The notes: generated by a model not told the origin, from the sequence alone. A stretch of DNA of 27,009 nt from Kineosporiaceae bacterium (GCA_027345905.1 DAIETC010000015.1:1-27009), one strand, 5' to 3'; numbered from the stretch's first letter, positions 16,459-25,425 are shown. Translations and numbers: made by a program.

Positions 16459-17661
16459 ATGCGGACCATCGGCAACCTGAGTGACCAGCTCGGCGGGCTG
16501 CGCGGCAAGGCGATCCTCGTGCGCAGCGACCTGAACGTCCCGATGGACGGGGCGAGGATCACCGACGACGGGCGCATCCGCGCGTCGATACCCACGCTGA
16601 CCCGCTTGCGGGACGCCGGAGCCCGGGTGGTCGTCTGCGCGCACCTGGGCCGGCCCAAGGGCGCCCCCGACCCCCAGTACTCGCTCGCGCCGGTCGGCGC
16701 CCGGCTCGCCGAGCTCCTGCAGGCGCCCGTGGCGCTCGCCTCGGACACCGTGGGTCCTGACGCGCGCCGACTGGTCGAGCAGGCGGGCCCCGGTGACGTC
16801 GTCCTGTTGGAGAACCTGCGGTTCAACGCTGGCGAGACCAGCAAGGACGACGCCGAGCGGGGTGCGTTCGCCGACCAGCTCGCCCAGCTGGCCGACGGCT
16901 ACGTCAGCGACGGGTTCGGGGTCGTGCACCGCAAGCAGGCCAGCGTGTACGACGTCGCGCAGCGCCTGCCGCACGCGGCCGGTGGGCTGGTGGTCACCGA
17001 GGTCGACGTGCTGCGCAAGCTCACGGTGGCGCCGCAGCGGCCGTACGTCGTCGTGCTGGGCGGTTCCAAGGTCTCGGACAAGCTCGGGGTGATCGAGAAC
17101 CTGCTCGCCAGCGCCGATCGGATCCTGATCGGCGGCGGCATGGTCTTCACCTTCCTCGCCGCCCAAGGGCACGAGGTCGGCGCGAGCCTGCTCGAGCGCG
17201 ACCAGCTGGACACCGTGCGGGGATACCTCGCGACGGCCGAGCAGCGCGGCGTCGAGATCGTGTTGCCCACCGACGTCGTAGCGGCCGAGGCCTTCGCGGC
17301 GGACGCGGCGCACGACGTCGTCGGGGTCGACGCGATCCCTCCCGACCGGATGGGCCTGGACATCGGCCCCGACTCCAGCGCCGCGTTCGCGGCGAAGCTG
17401 AAGGACGCCGCCACGGTTTTCTGGAACGGGCCGATGGGGGTGTTCGAGATGGCGCCGTACCGCGAGGGCACCCGGGCGCTCGCCCAGGCGCTGCTGGACG
17501 GCAACGCGTTCACGGTGGTCGGGGGCGGCGACTCGGCGGCCGCGGTTCGCGCCCTGGGCTTCGACGAGGACGCCTTCGGGCACATCTCGACCGGCGGCGG
17601 CGCCAGCCTGGAGTACCTCGAGGGACGCACCCTGCCGGGCCTGTCCGTGCTCGAGAGCTGA
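16459..17661 (+). CDS. pgk: Phosphoglycerate kinase
   Basis: A 400-residue kinase converting 1,3-bisphosphoglycerate and ADP to 3-phosphoglycerate and ATP. N-terminal signature VRSDLNVPM (about 21-29) and HLGRPKG (about 65-71) bind the acid substrate. VVLGGSKVSDK (about 197-207) and the C-terminal nucleotide-binding segments FWNGPMGVFE, GGGDSAAAVR and STGGGASLEYLEG complete the enzyme. Length is normal and no key residue is missing. ATG 16459 is 4 bases after gap and tpiA follows after 5 bases. The three genes supply consecutive steps of lower glycolysis. Confidence 0.98.
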   Translation: MRTIGNLSDQLGGLRGKAILVRSDLNVPMDGARITDDGRIRASIPTLTRLRDAGARVVVCAHLGRPKGAPDPQYSLAPVGARLAELLQAPVALASDTVGPDARRLVEQAGPGDVVLLENLRFNAGETSKDDAERGAFADQLAQLADGYVSDGFGVVHRKQASVYDVAQRLPHAAGGLVVTEVDVLRKLTVAPQRPYVVVLGGSKVSDKLGVIENLLASADRILIGGGMVFTFLAAQGHEVGASLLERDQLDTVRGYLATAEQRGVEIVLPTDVVAAEAFAADAAHDVVGVDAIPPDRMGLDIGPDSSAAFAAKLKDAATVFWNGPMGVFEMAPYREGTRALAQALLDGNAFTVVGGGDSAAAVRALGFDEDAFGHISTGGGASLEYLEGRTLPGLSVLES

Positions 17662-17666
17662 GCGCC

Positions 17667-18473
17667 ATGGCCCGCACGCCAGCCGCGGTACGCACCCCCT
17701 TGATGGCCGGCAACTGGAAGATGAACCTGGACCACCTCCAGGGTGCGCACCTGGTGCAGAAGCTTGACTGGACGCTGAAGGATGCCAAGCACGACTACGA
17801 GGCCGTCGAGGTGGCGGTCCTGGTGCCCTTCACCGCGATCCGGACGGTGCAGACGCTCGTCGAGGGCGACCGGCTGGCGCTGCGCTACGGCGCGCAGGAC
17901 GTCTCCGCGCACCCCGATGGCGCCTACACCGGCGAGATCAGCGCGGCCATGCTCGCCCGCCTGGGCTGCACGTACGTGATCGTCGGGCATAGCGAGCGCC
18001 GGGAGCACCACCACGAGGACGACGCCATGGTGAACGCGAAGCTGGCGGCGGCCTACCGGCACGGCCTGACGCCGATCCTGTGCGTCGGTGAGGGCCTGGC
18101 GGTGCGTCAACGCGGCGAGCAGGTACCGCACACCCTGGCCCAGCTCGAGGCTGACGTGCAGGGGCTGACCCCCGAGCAGGCGCGCTCGCTCGTGGTGGCC
18201 TACGAGCCGATCTGGGCGATCGGCACCGGCGAGGTCGCGACGCCCGGCGACGCCCAGGAGGTCTGCGCGGCGGTCCGCGGGCGCCTGGCGCAGCTGTTCT
18301 CCCAGCAGGTCGGCGAGCAGGTGCGCGTCCTCTACGGGGGGTCGGTAAAGGCCGCCAACGTGGCCTCGATCATGGCCCAGGACGACGTGGACGGAGCGTT
18401 GGTGGGCGGCGCCAGCCTGAAGGCGGACGAGTTCGCCGCCATCTGCCGGTATCGTGAGCACGTCGGCAGGTAG
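17667..18473 (+). CDS. tpiA: Triosephosphate isomerase
   Basis: A 268-residue TIM-barrel enzyme interconverting dihydroxyacetone phosphate and glyceraldehyde-3-phosphate. The catalytic residues are in place: Lys18 (GNWKMN), His108 (VGHSERR) and Glu180 (AYEPIWAIGTG). The phosphate loop LYGGSVKAAN and GALVGGASLK close the barrel. ATG 17667 gives about 10 residues before the first strand, slightly longer than E. coli but usual in actinobacteria. It is the last of the gap-pgk-tpiA trio; secG starts 38 bases later. Confidence 0.98.
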   Translation: MARTPAAVRTPLMAGNWKMNLDHLQGAHLVQKLDWTLKDAKHDYEAVEVAVLVPFTAIRTVQTLVEGDRLALRYGAQDVSAHPDGAYTGEISAAMLARLGCTYVIVGHSERREHHHEDDAMVNAKLAAAYRHGLTPILCVGEGLAVRQRGEQVPHTLAQLEADVQGLTPEQARSLVVAYEPIWAIGTGEVATPGDAQEVCAAVRGRLAQLFSQQVGEQVRVLYGGSVKAANVASIMAQDDVDGALVGGASLKADEFAAICRYREHVGR

Positions 18474-18511
18474 GTCATGCTGGCTCAACCCGAGACCCGA
18501 ACGGATGTACT

Positions 18512-18760
18512 GTGACCGCAGTCCGCATCAGCCTGCAGGTGGTGCTCGTCGTCGCCAGCCTGTTCCAGACTCTGCTCATCCTGCTGCACAAGGGCAAGGG
18601 CGGGGGGCTGTCCGACATGTTCGGCGGCGGGGTGTCCTCCAGCCTCGGCGGCTCGTCGGTCGCCGAACGAAACCTCGACCGGTTCACCATCGCGGTTGCC
18701 CTGGTCTGGACCGCCGCGATCATCGGGCTCGGTCTGATCGAGCGCTTCACCACCACCTAG
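18512..18760 (+). CDS. secG: Preprotein translocase subunit SecG
   Basis: An 82-residue membrane protein with two hydrophobic helices (about 5-24 and 56-75) joined by a loop with HKGKGGGLSDMFGGG and SSSLGGSSVAERNLDRFT, the SecG hallmark. It is the accessory subunit of SecYEG at the plasma membrane. The GTG 18512 start is set by the conserved N-terminal helix; the SD is weak. secG after tpiA is a frequent arrangement in many bacteria. Confidence 0.94.
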   Translation: MTAVRISLQVVLVVASLFQTLLILLHKGKGGGLSDMFGGGVSSSLGGSSVAERNLDRFTIAVALVWTAAIIGLGLIERFTTT

Positions 18761-18776
18761 GATCTGGAGACTTCGC

Positions 18777-19127
18777 ATGGCAGGCGGCAACGCGATCAGA
18801 GGCAGCCGAGTCGGCGCCGGTCCCATGGGCGAGGCCGAGCGTGGTGATGCTGCCGCGCGCCTGGTCCTGTCCTACTGGTGCGCCAACGGGCACGAGACGC
18901 GGCCCAGCTTCGCCGACGAGGTGGGGGTGCAGGTCCCGGAGACCTGGGACTGCCCGCGCTGCGGGTTCCCGGCAGGTCAGGACAAGGCCAGCCCACCCTC
19001 ACCGCACCGCGTTGAGCCGTACAAGACGCACCTGGCGTACGTGAAGGAACGCCGCAGCGACACCGACGGTCAGGCGATCTTGACCGAGGCCCTGGAGCAG
19101 CTGCGCTCTCGCGGCCTGATCCGCTGA
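18777..19127 (+). CDS. rbpA: RNA polymerase-binding protein RbpA
   Basis: A 116-residue actinobacterial RbpA, which binds RNA polymerase with the principal sigma factor and stabilises open complexes. The N-terminal tail and GGNAIRGSRVGAGPMG basic linker precede the core domain. In the core, Cys and His of WCANGHE and the two Cys of WDCPRCGFPAG form the zinc site seen in Streptomyces. The C-terminal sigma-interaction domain reads KTHLAYVKERRSD and then LTEALEQLRSRG. GGAG at 18766-18769 is 7 bases before the ATG. It lies 16 bases after secG, so it is probably co-transcribed. Its stop is 12 bases from the convergent pgl stop, with no visible terminator. Confidence 0.96.
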   Translation: MAGGNAIRGSRVGAGPMGEAERGDAAARLVLSYWCANGHETRPSFADEVGVQVPETWDCPRCGFPAGQDKASPPSPHRVEPYKTHLAYVKERRSDTDGQAILTEALEQLRSRGLIR

Positions 19128-19139
19128 CCGCAGTCCACC

Positions 19140-19931
19140 TCAGGGGCTGGCCAGGCGAACCAGTGCCGGCGGCACGTGGCTGGCGGCGGCCCGGTCCAGC
19201 AGCCACAGGGTGGCTCGGCTTCCGCTGACCGCCCCGGCGGGTGCCTGCACCGGCCCGGCGCCACTTAGCGCCAGCCCGACGGCCCCTGCCTTCTGCGCCC
19301 CGGCGACCAGGAGCCACACCTCCTCGGCCGCGCAGATCGCCGGCAGAGTCAGCGTGATCCGGGTGGGCGGCGGCTTGGGCGACCCGTGGACTGCGACTAC
19401 CGTGCGCTCCCGCTCGTGGATGGCGGCGTGCCCGGGGAACATCGAAGCCACGTGGGCATCTGGCCCCACACCCAGCAGCAGCACGTCGAAGGTCGGGACG
19501 TCGGCGCCTCGGGCACCGCTCGCCGCGGCCGCCTGGGCCAGCTCCTGCGCGTAGCGGCGCGCGGCGGCCTCGACGTCCGGCCCGTCGATCCCGTCGCTGG
19601 GCGCCATCGGATGGACCCGCTTGGGGTCCAGCGCCAGGTGGTCCAGGAGCACCTGCCTAGCCTGCGTCTCGTTGCGCTCGGGGTGGGCGCGTGGCAAGAA
19701 CCGCTCGTCACCCCACCAGATGTCCACCCGGCGCCAGTCGATCGCGTCGCGGGCCGCAGCGCCCGCCAGAGCCGCCAGCACCGCGGTTCCGGTCGACCCA
19801 CCAGTGAGCACGACTGCCGCGCTGCCCCGGGTCGCCTGGGCGTCGACGACCCGCGTGATCAGGCGGGCCGCGGCGGCCTGCGCCAGCAGCTGCGCGTCGC
19901 GGTGCACCACGACCAGGGGCGCGCGGCTCAC
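19140..19931 (-). CDS. pgl: 6-phosphogluconolactonase
   Basis: A 263-residue SugarP-isomerase-like lactonase, the second step of the oxidative pentose phosphate path. LTGGSTGTAVLAAL (about residue 42) binds phosphate, WWGDERFLPRAHPERNE (about 74-90) is the family signature, and LLLGVGPDAHVASMFPG (about 155) holds the second signature with GPDAH where GxDGH is common. Start is GTG 19931 in a GTGA overlap with opcA; the frame is open further upstream but that is antiparallel noise within opcA. It is the last gene of the leftward operon. Confidence 0.95.
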   Translation of the reverse strand: MSRAPLVVVHRDAQLLAQAAAARLITRVVDAQATRGSAAVVLTGGSTGTAVLAALAGAAARDAIDWRRVDIWWGDERFLPRAHPERNETQARQVLLDHLALDPKRVHPMAPSDGIDGPDVEAAARRYAQELAQAAAASGARGADVPTFDVLLLGVGPDAHVASMFPGHAAIHERERTVVAVHGSPKPPPTRITLTLPAICAAEEVWLLVAGAQKAGAVGLALSGAGPVQAPAGAVSGSRATLWLLDRAAASHVPPALVRLASP

Positions 19932-21052
19932 CGGGCGGCCTTTCGCGCGGCTTGGCGGGTCCCGGTCGGGCCCGAGCGGGTCTTCTTCCTGGTGCCGGCT
20001 GGGGCGGGGTGTGCCTGCTCGATCGCTCGAGCCGCCGCGATCTCGCGCCGGCGGGCCGCGCCCGAGTGCGCCTTCACCTGCTCGGCCGTGAGGCTCTTGC
20101 CGGCGCCCGCGGCTTGACTGGCGGTCAACGAACTGCCGCTGTGCAGCCGAGCCAGGCCGCGCAGCAGGGTGTTGGCGTAGACCTCGTCGGGGTCCAGGCG
20201 GCGCAGTTCCTCGGCCAGGCACTCGGCGGTGGGACGGCGGGGCAGGGCGATCCGGCGGTCCGGCTGGCCCGGCTGCACGAGAGTCGCGATCATCCCGTCG
20301 GCCCTGATCAGGTCGATGGGGCCGCTTCGGCGCTGCAGTCGCACGCTGCACAGGCCGGTGCCCGCTGTGGTGCGGGCCCGAACCACGGGAGCCTTCAGGC
20401 ACTGGCTCAACCAGGCGGCGAGCAGGTCGGTGCTCGGGCTGTCCGAGGCGCCGGTCACCGTGATCTGCTCGACCGCCAGGTACGGCGGCTGGTCGAGGGC
20501 GGCCGCAAGCAGGCCACGCCACTTGGTGACCCTGGTCCAAGCCAGGTCGGTGTCACCGGCGGCGTACGAGTCCCGCCGGCGCTGCAGCTCCCGACCCGGC
20601 GCCCGGGCGGCGGCCGCGTCGGTGATCCGGCGCTGCGCCATGGCTCCGATGGGGTCGGCGCTCGGCACCTTCGGGGCGTCCGCGGGCCACCAGGCCACGA
20701 CGGGGGAGTCCGGCAGCAGCAGCGGCGTCACGACGCTGTCGCCGTGCCCGGCGAGCTTGCCGTACAGCCGCAGCACCAGCACCTCACTGGCTCCGGCGTC
20801 ACCCCCGACGCGGATCTGGGCGTCCAGCCGGTCCAGACCGCGCCGGTTGGCCTGCACGACGACCAGCACCCGGCAGGGGTGCTCGCGGCTGGCGCTGTTG
20901 GCCGCCTCGATCGCGGCCTCGGCGCCGGCGTCGTCCGTGACGATGATCAGCGTCAGCACCCGTCCCAGGGCGATGGCGCCCCCCGTGTCGCGCAGGTCGA
21001 CCAGCTTGCGGTTGACCGCGCTGGTCGTGGTGCTGGGCAGGTCGATGATCAC
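19928..21052 (-). CDS. opcA: OpcA, glucose-6-phosphate dehydrogenase assembly/allosteric factor
   Basis: A 374-residue OpcA. In cyanobacteria it activates G6PDH allosterically; in actinobacteria the gene is always next to zwf and is presumed to do the same. MIIDLPSTTTSAVNRKL starts the chain, VVAWWPADAP lies near residue 120, and DLAWTRVTKWRGLLAAALD near 170 is the clearest family motif. The start is GTG 21052 in a 4-base overlap with zwf; the longer open frame upstream lies inside zwf. The last 30 or so residues are a basic Lys/Arg/Ala/Thr tail (TRKKTRSGPTGTRQAARKAA) beyond the usual domain, of unknown role. Confidence 0.93.
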   Translation of the reverse strand: MIIDLPSTTTSAVNRKLVDLRDTGGAIALGRVLTLIIVTDDAGAEAAIEAANSASREHPCRVLVVVQANRRGLDRLDAQIRVGGDAGASEVLVLRLYGKLAGHGDSVVTPLLLPDSPVVAWWPADAPKVPSADPIGAMAQRRITDAAAARAPGRELQRRRDSYAAGDTDLAWTRVTKWRGLLAAALDQPPYLAVEQITVTGASDSPSTDLLAAWLSQCLKAPVVRARTTAGTGLCSVRLQRRSGPIDLIRADGMIATLVQPGQPDRRIALPRRPTAECLAEELRRLDPDEVYANTLLRGLARLHSGSSLTASQAAGAGKSLTAEQVKAHSGAARRREIAAARAIEQAHPAPAGTRKKTRSGPTGTRQAARKAAR

Positions 21053-22590
21053 GGGAGCCTCCAGACCCGGCCGTCGCGAGCCATCATCTCGTCCGCCGAG
21101 CGCGGCCCCCAGGTGCCGGCGGGGTAAGGCTGCGGCTGGCCCGACCTGGCCCAGTACGCCTCGACCGGGTCGAGGATCTGCCAGGACAGCTCCACCTCCT
21201 CGTGTCGGGGGAACAGCGGCGGGTCGCCGAGCAGGACGTCCAGGATCAGCCGTTCGTAGGCCTCCGGTGAGGACTCGGTGAACGCGTGGCCGTAACCGAA
21301 GTCCATGGTCACGTCGCGGACCTCCATGGCGGTGCCGGGGACCTTGGACCCAAAGCGCATGGTGACCCCTTCGTCCGGCTGCACGCGCACGACCAGAGCG
21401 TTGCGCCCCAGCTCTTCGGTGGCGGTCTTCTCGAAGGGCAGGTGCGGCGCCTGTTTGAACACGATGGCGATCTCGGTCACCCGCCGGCCCAGTCGCTTGC
21501 CGGCGCGCAGGTAGAAGGGGACGCCGGCCCAGCGGCGGGTGTCGATCTCCAGCTTGAGCGCGGCGTACGTCTCGGTCGTCGAGCGGGCCGAGATGCCGTC
21601 CTCGTCCAGGTACCCGACCACGGGCTGTCCGCCCTGCCACCCTGCGGCGTACTGCCCGCGGGCGGTCGAGGCGCCGATGTCGCGGGTGACCCGGACCGCG
21701 GAGAGCACCTTCTGCTTCTCGGCACGCAGGTCGTCGGCGTCGAAGGACACCGGCTCTTCCATGGCCGTCAGCGCGAGCAGCTGCAACAGGTGGTTCTGGA
21801 TGACGTCGCGGGCCGCGCCGATCCCGTCGTAGTAGCCGGCTCGCCCACCGATGCCGATGTCCTCGGCCATCGTGATCTGGACATGGTCGACGTAGTTGGC
21901 GTTCCAGATCGGTTCGAACATCTGGTTGGCAAAGCGCAGCGCCAGGATGTTCTGGACCGTCTCCTTGCCCAGGTAGTGGTCGATGCGGAACACGGCGTCG
22001 GGGGGGAAGACCCGCGAGATGATGTCGTTCAGCGCTCGCGCGCTGGCCAGGTCGTGCCCGAACGGTTTCTCGATGACCACCCGGCGCCAGGTGTCCGGGC
22101 TCGGCTCGGACAACCCGGACCGTTGCAGCTGCTGGCAGACCTGGGCGAAGAAGCGTGGGGGGATCGAGAGGTAGAACGCATGGTTGCCCCCGGTGCCGCG
22201 TTCGGCGTCCAGCGTGCTCACGACCTCGCTGAGCTGGTCGAACGCATCGTCGTCGTCGAAGTCGCCGGGCACGAACCGGAAACCGTCGGCCAGGTGCCGC
22301 CAGACCTCCTCGCGAAACGGGGTGCGGGCATGCTCACGGACGGCATCGTGAACCACCTGGCCGAAGTCCTGGTCGGCCCAGTCGCGCCGGGCGAAGCCGA
22401 CCAGCGAGAAGCCCGGAGGCAGCAGGCCGCGGTTGGCCAGGTCGTACACGGCCGGCATCAGTTTCTTGCGGGCCAGGTCACCGGTCACCCCGAAGATGAC
22501 CAGACCGCAGGGCCCGGCGATCTTCTGCAGCCGTTTGTCCCGCGGGTCGCGCAGCGGGTTGTGCCCGGAACGGACCCGGACCGGGCTCAC
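21049..22590 (-). CDS. zwf: Glucose-6-phosphate 1-dehydrogenase
   Basis: A 513-residue G6PDH, first enzyme of the oxidative pentose phosphate path. The nucleotide fold GVTGDLARKK is at 34-43, EKPFGHD near 174 and the active-site segment RIDHYLGKE at 202-210. Later come FYLRAGKRL and the C-terminal TWGPRSADEMM. The N-terminus NPLRDPRDKRLQKIAGPCG is typical of actinobacterial enzymes and supports GTG 22590, which overlaps the pgi stop by 4 bases. Length is normal and no key residue is missing. Confidence 0.98.
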   Translation of the reverse strand: MSPVRVRSGHNPLRDPRDKRLQKIAGPCGLVIFGVTGDLARKKLMPAVYDLANRGLLPPGFSLVGFARRDWADQDFGQVVHDAVREHARTPFREEVWRHLADGFRFVPGDFDDDDAFDQLSEVVSTLDAERGTGGNHAFYLSIPPRFFAQVCQQLQRSGLSEPSPDTWRRVVIEKPFGHDLASARALNDIISRVFPPDAVFRIDHYLGKETVQNILALRFANQMFEPIWNANYVDHVQITMAEDIGIGGRAGYYDGIGAARDVIQNHLLQLLALTAMEEPVSFDADDLRAEKQKVLSAVRVTRDIGASTARGQYAAGWQGGQPVVGYLDEDGISARSTTETYAALKLEIDTRRWAGVPFYLRAGKRLGRRVTEIAIVFKQAPHLPFEKTATEELGRNALVVRVQPDEGVTMRFGSKVPGTAMEVRDVTMDFGYGHAFTESSPEAYERLILDVLLGDPPLFPRHEEVELSWQILDPVEAYWARSGQPQPYPAGTWGPRSADEMMARDGRVWRLP

Positions 22591-24263
22591 TGCAGCACCC
22601 GCAGCAGCCTGGCGACACCCGCGTCGCGATCGGACAGGTGTAGGCGCAGCACCGGTCGGCCCCGGTCGGCCAGTACCTGCGCGTCACCGGCTGCCTGGGC
22701 ACCGATCAGCTCACCGAAGGTGAACGGCTGGCCGGGGACCTGCAGGTCGGTGTGCGGTGCACCCGTGATCTGCAGGTACACGCCGGTGGCCGGACCGCCC
22801 TTGTGGTACTGGCCCGTGGAATGCAAGAACCGCGGTCCCCAGCCGAACGTCGTCGCTCGTCCGGTACGGCGGGCAAGGGGCGCGCGCACGCCGGCGAGCG
22901 CGGCCTGGGCGCCGCGGTCCAGGTAGGCGCTCACCGCAAGGTAGCCGCGTTGGGAGTCCAGGTGGCCCAGCAACGCCGCAAGGGCCCCGGCCAGGTCGTC
23001 GACGCCGTCGAGCAGGCCGGGGGTCGCCGACACCGCGATGCCGTCGCTGACGAACGCCGGCTTGTCCTCGCTCGGTGCGTCGAGCAGCCTACGCGCCGCC
23101 CGCTTGGCGCTCTCGACGTCCGGCTGGTCGAACGGGTTGATGCCCAGCAGTCGACCCGCCACGGCGGTCGCGACCTCCCACAGCAGCAGCTGGGCACCGA
23201 GCGAGCCGGCGACGACGGCCTGCGCGGGGGTCGCCTCGTTACCGTTGTCACCGTTGTCACCGTTGTCACCGTCGGCTGCGGCCGGCTCGGCGTCGTCGGT
23301 GCCCGAGACCAGGTGCACGGCCAGCACGTCGGCGCTCGCGGCCGCCAGCTCGGGGGCGGCCGGTCCCTCGACGACCACGGGCAGCAGGCCGCGACCGAGC
23401 TTGCCCGTGCTCTCGGCGATCAGCTGCTCGGCCCAGTCCCCGAGCCCGCGGATCGGCGTGCCGTCCGGTACGAGCAGCACCTTGTCGCGGGGCGGGTCGG
23501 CGCCGGGCGTCCCGGCCAGCGCGGCGCCCAGGACCAGGCCCGGGTTCGCCTCGTCGTCCTGCGCGAGCAGGTCGGCGACCGAGTCGGCCTCGTCCAGCAG
23601 CGCGCCGACGTCCACCCCGGCCAGCCCGCTGGGCACCAGACCGAACGCGGTCAGCGCCGAGTACCGGCCGCCGACGTGGGGGTCCGCCACGACGACCCGG
23701 TAGCCGGCCGCATGGGCTGATACCTCCAGCGGTGACCCGGGGTCGGTCACGACGACGATCCGCTGTGTCGGGTCGATGCCCGCGGCACGGAACGCCTGCT
23801 CGTACGCCCGGCGCTGGCTGTCGGTCTCCAGGGTTCCCCCGGACTTGCTCGACACGACGACGACGGTGCGCTCGAGCCGATCGCCCAGCGCCGAACGCAC
23901 GTAGTCCGGGTCGCTGGAGTCCAGCACCGTCAGCGGGACCCCGGCAGTGGCGCAGATGACTTCGGGGGCCAGCGAGGAGCCGCCCATCCCGCACAGGACG
24001 ACATGGTCCAGGCCGGCCGCACTGAGCGTGTCTCGCAGGGCCGCGACCTCGCCGACCATGTGTCGAGAGCTGCGGGCCAGCCCCACCCAGGAGAGCCGGA
24101 TGGCCGCCTCGCGCTCGGCGTCCGGGCCCCACAAGGTGGCGTCCTGGGCGAACAGCCGCGAGGCAAACCGCTCATCGACCAGCGCGGGGACGTGCGCACG
24201 CACCGCCGAGGCAGCCGCACCGCTCGCGGCCACCTCCAGGTGCGCGCCGTGCTGGTCACTCAC
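22587..24263 (-). CDS. pgi: Glucose-6-phosphate isomerase
   Basis: A 558-residue SIS-domain isomerase interconverting glucose-6-phosphate and fructose-6-phosphate. CGMGGSSLAPEV (about 88-99), VVSSKSGGTLETD (about 136-148), and LGINPFDQPDVESAKRA lead to the C-terminal GPRFLHSTGQYHKGGP. Start is GTG 24263, overlapping the tal stop by 4 bases. This tal-adjacent type is common in actinobacteria and related to the C-terminal half of fused Tal-Pgi enzymes. A low-complexity linker at about 333-341 is made of GDN repeats encoded by a 9-base tandem repeat, lying between the sugar-isomerase subdomains and unlikely to touch the active site. Confidence 0.95.
   Translation of the reverse strand: MSDQHGAHLEVAASGAAASAVRAHVPALVDERFASRLFAQDATLWGPDAEREAAIRLSWVGLARSSRHMVGEVAALRDTLSAAGLDHVVLCGMGGSSLAPEVICATAGVPLTVLDSSDPDYVRSALGDRLERTVVVVSSKSGGTLETDSQRRAYEQAFRAAGIDPTQRIVVVTDPGSPLEVSAHAAGYRVVVADPHVGGRYSALTAFGLVPSGLAGVDVGALLDEADSVADLLAQDDEANPGLVLGAALAGTPGADPPRDKVLLVPDGTPIRGLGDWAEQLIAESTGKLGRGLLPVVVEGPAAPELAAASADVLAVHLVSGTDDAEPAAADGDNGDNGDNGNEATPAQAVVAGSLGAQLLLWEVATAVAGRLLGINPFDQPDVESAKRAARRLLDAPSEDKPAFVSDGIAVSATPGLLDGVDDLAGALAALLGHLDSQRGYLAVSAYLDRGAQAALAGVRAPLARRTGRATTFGWGPRFLHSTGQYHKGGPATGVYLQITGAPHTDLQVPGQPFTFGELIGAQAAGDAQVLADRGRPVLRLHLSDRDAGVARLLRVLQ
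23241..23272. repeat. 9-bp tandem repeat inside pgi
   Basis: ACCGTTGTC occurs three times in tandem (23241-23267), followed by a partial ACCGT. It encodes GDN-GDN-GDN on the minus strand. The unit is three codons, so gain or loss of a copy keeps the frame. Confidence 0.85.
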
Positions 24264-25390
24264 GGCGTGGACTCGCCGCCCGGCGCCCCCACGCGCTCCA
24301 GCTCGCGCTCGACCGTAGCCAACAGCTCGCTCCAGCTCTTGTCGAACTTCTCGACTCCCTCGCGTTCGAGCAGCGCGGTGACCTCGGTGTAGGAGATGCC
24401 CAGGCGCTCCAGGGCGTCCAGGACGGCGCCCGCGTCGTCGTACGCCCCCCGCACCGTGTCGCCGCGCAGCTCGCCGTGGTCGGCAACGGCGTCCATGGCG
24501 CTGCGCGGCATCGTGTTCACCGTGCCGCGCGTCACCAGCTCGGTGATGTACATCGTGTCCGGGTAGGCCTTGTCCTTCACGCCCGTGGACGCCCACAGCG
24601 GCCGCTGGGGGTGCGCCCCGGCCTGCGCCAGCACCTGCCAGCGGGGCGTGGCGAAAACCTCCTCGTACGCCGCGAACGCCAGCCGCGCGTTGGCCAACGC
24701 CGCCTTCCCGCGCAGGGCACGGGCGTCGTCGGTGCCGAGCTCGTCCAGGCGCCGGTCCACCTCGGTATCCAACCGGGAGACGAAGAAGGAGGCGACCGAC
24801 TCGATCTCGGACAGGTCCCGGCCTGCCTCGCGGGCCTGCTCCAGGCCGGTGAGGAACGCCTGCATGACCGCGCGATACCGGTCGAGCGAGAAGATCAGCG
24901 TCACGTTGACGCTAATCCCCTCGGCCAGGGTCTGGGAGATGGCGGCCAGCCCCTCGACCGTTGCCGGGATCTTGATCAGGACGTTCGGGCGCTGCACCGC
25001 GTCGAACAGGGCGCGCGCCGTCTCGACCGTCTTGGCGGTGTCGTGGGCGAGCCGGGGGTCGACCTCGATCGAGACGCGTCCGTCCACGCCGCCGCTGCGC
25101 TCGTAGACCGGCGCGAACAGGTCACACGCGTGCTGGACATCGCAGGTGGTGATGGCGAACACCGCCCGTTCGGCGTCCGCGCCCGACGCGGCCAGCTCGC
25201 GCAGCTGCGGGGTGTACGCCTCGCCGTGCGCCAGAGCGGACGCGAAGATCGTCGGGTTGGTGGTGACCCCGACGACATGCGCCTCGTCGATGAGGCGTTG
25301 CAGCTCACCCCGGTCGATCAGCTCGCGAGACAGGTCGTCGAGCCAGATGGAGACTCCCTGCCCGCTCAGCTGGGCCAGTACGTCGCTCAT
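24260..25390 (-). CDS. tal: Transaldolase
   Basis: A 376-residue class I transaldolase of the non-oxidative pentose phosphate path, transferring dihydroxyacetone between sugar phosphates. SIWLDDLSRELI and GVTTNPTIFASAL are the N-terminal signature. Lys140 in NVLIKIPAT forms the Schiff base, and ASFFVSRLDTEVD and WASTGVKDKAYPD follow. ATG 25390 has GGAGG six bases before it; the frame is open further but that part lies in tkt antisense to nothing recognisable. It starts 35 bases after the tkt stop and overlaps pgi by 4 bases. Confidence 0.97.
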   Translation of the reverse strand: MSDVLAQLSGQGVSIWLDDLSRELIDRGELQRLIDEAHVVGVTTNPTIFASALAHGEAYTPQLRELAASGADAERAVFAITTCDVQHACDLFAPVYERSGGVDGRVSIEVDPRLAHDTAKTVETARALFDAVQRPNVLIKIPATVEGLAAISQTLAEGISVNVTLIFSLDRYRAVMQAFLTGLEQAREAGRDLSEIESVASFFVSRLDTEVDRRLDELGTDDARALRGKAALANARLAFAAYEEVFATPRWQVLAQAGAHPQRPLWASTGVKDKAYPDTMYITELVTRGTVNTMPRSAMDAVADHGELRGDTVRGAYDDAGAVLDALERLGISYTEVTALLEREGVEKFDKSWSELLATVERELERVGAPGGESTP

Positions 25391-25425
25391 GCGGTCCTCC
25401 CAGGTGCGGCTATCAATCCGGGCGG

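Noticed and set aside
21286..22926. Long plus-strand open frame opposite zwf and pgi
   Set aside because: A shadow of the two minus-strand genes; no family features.
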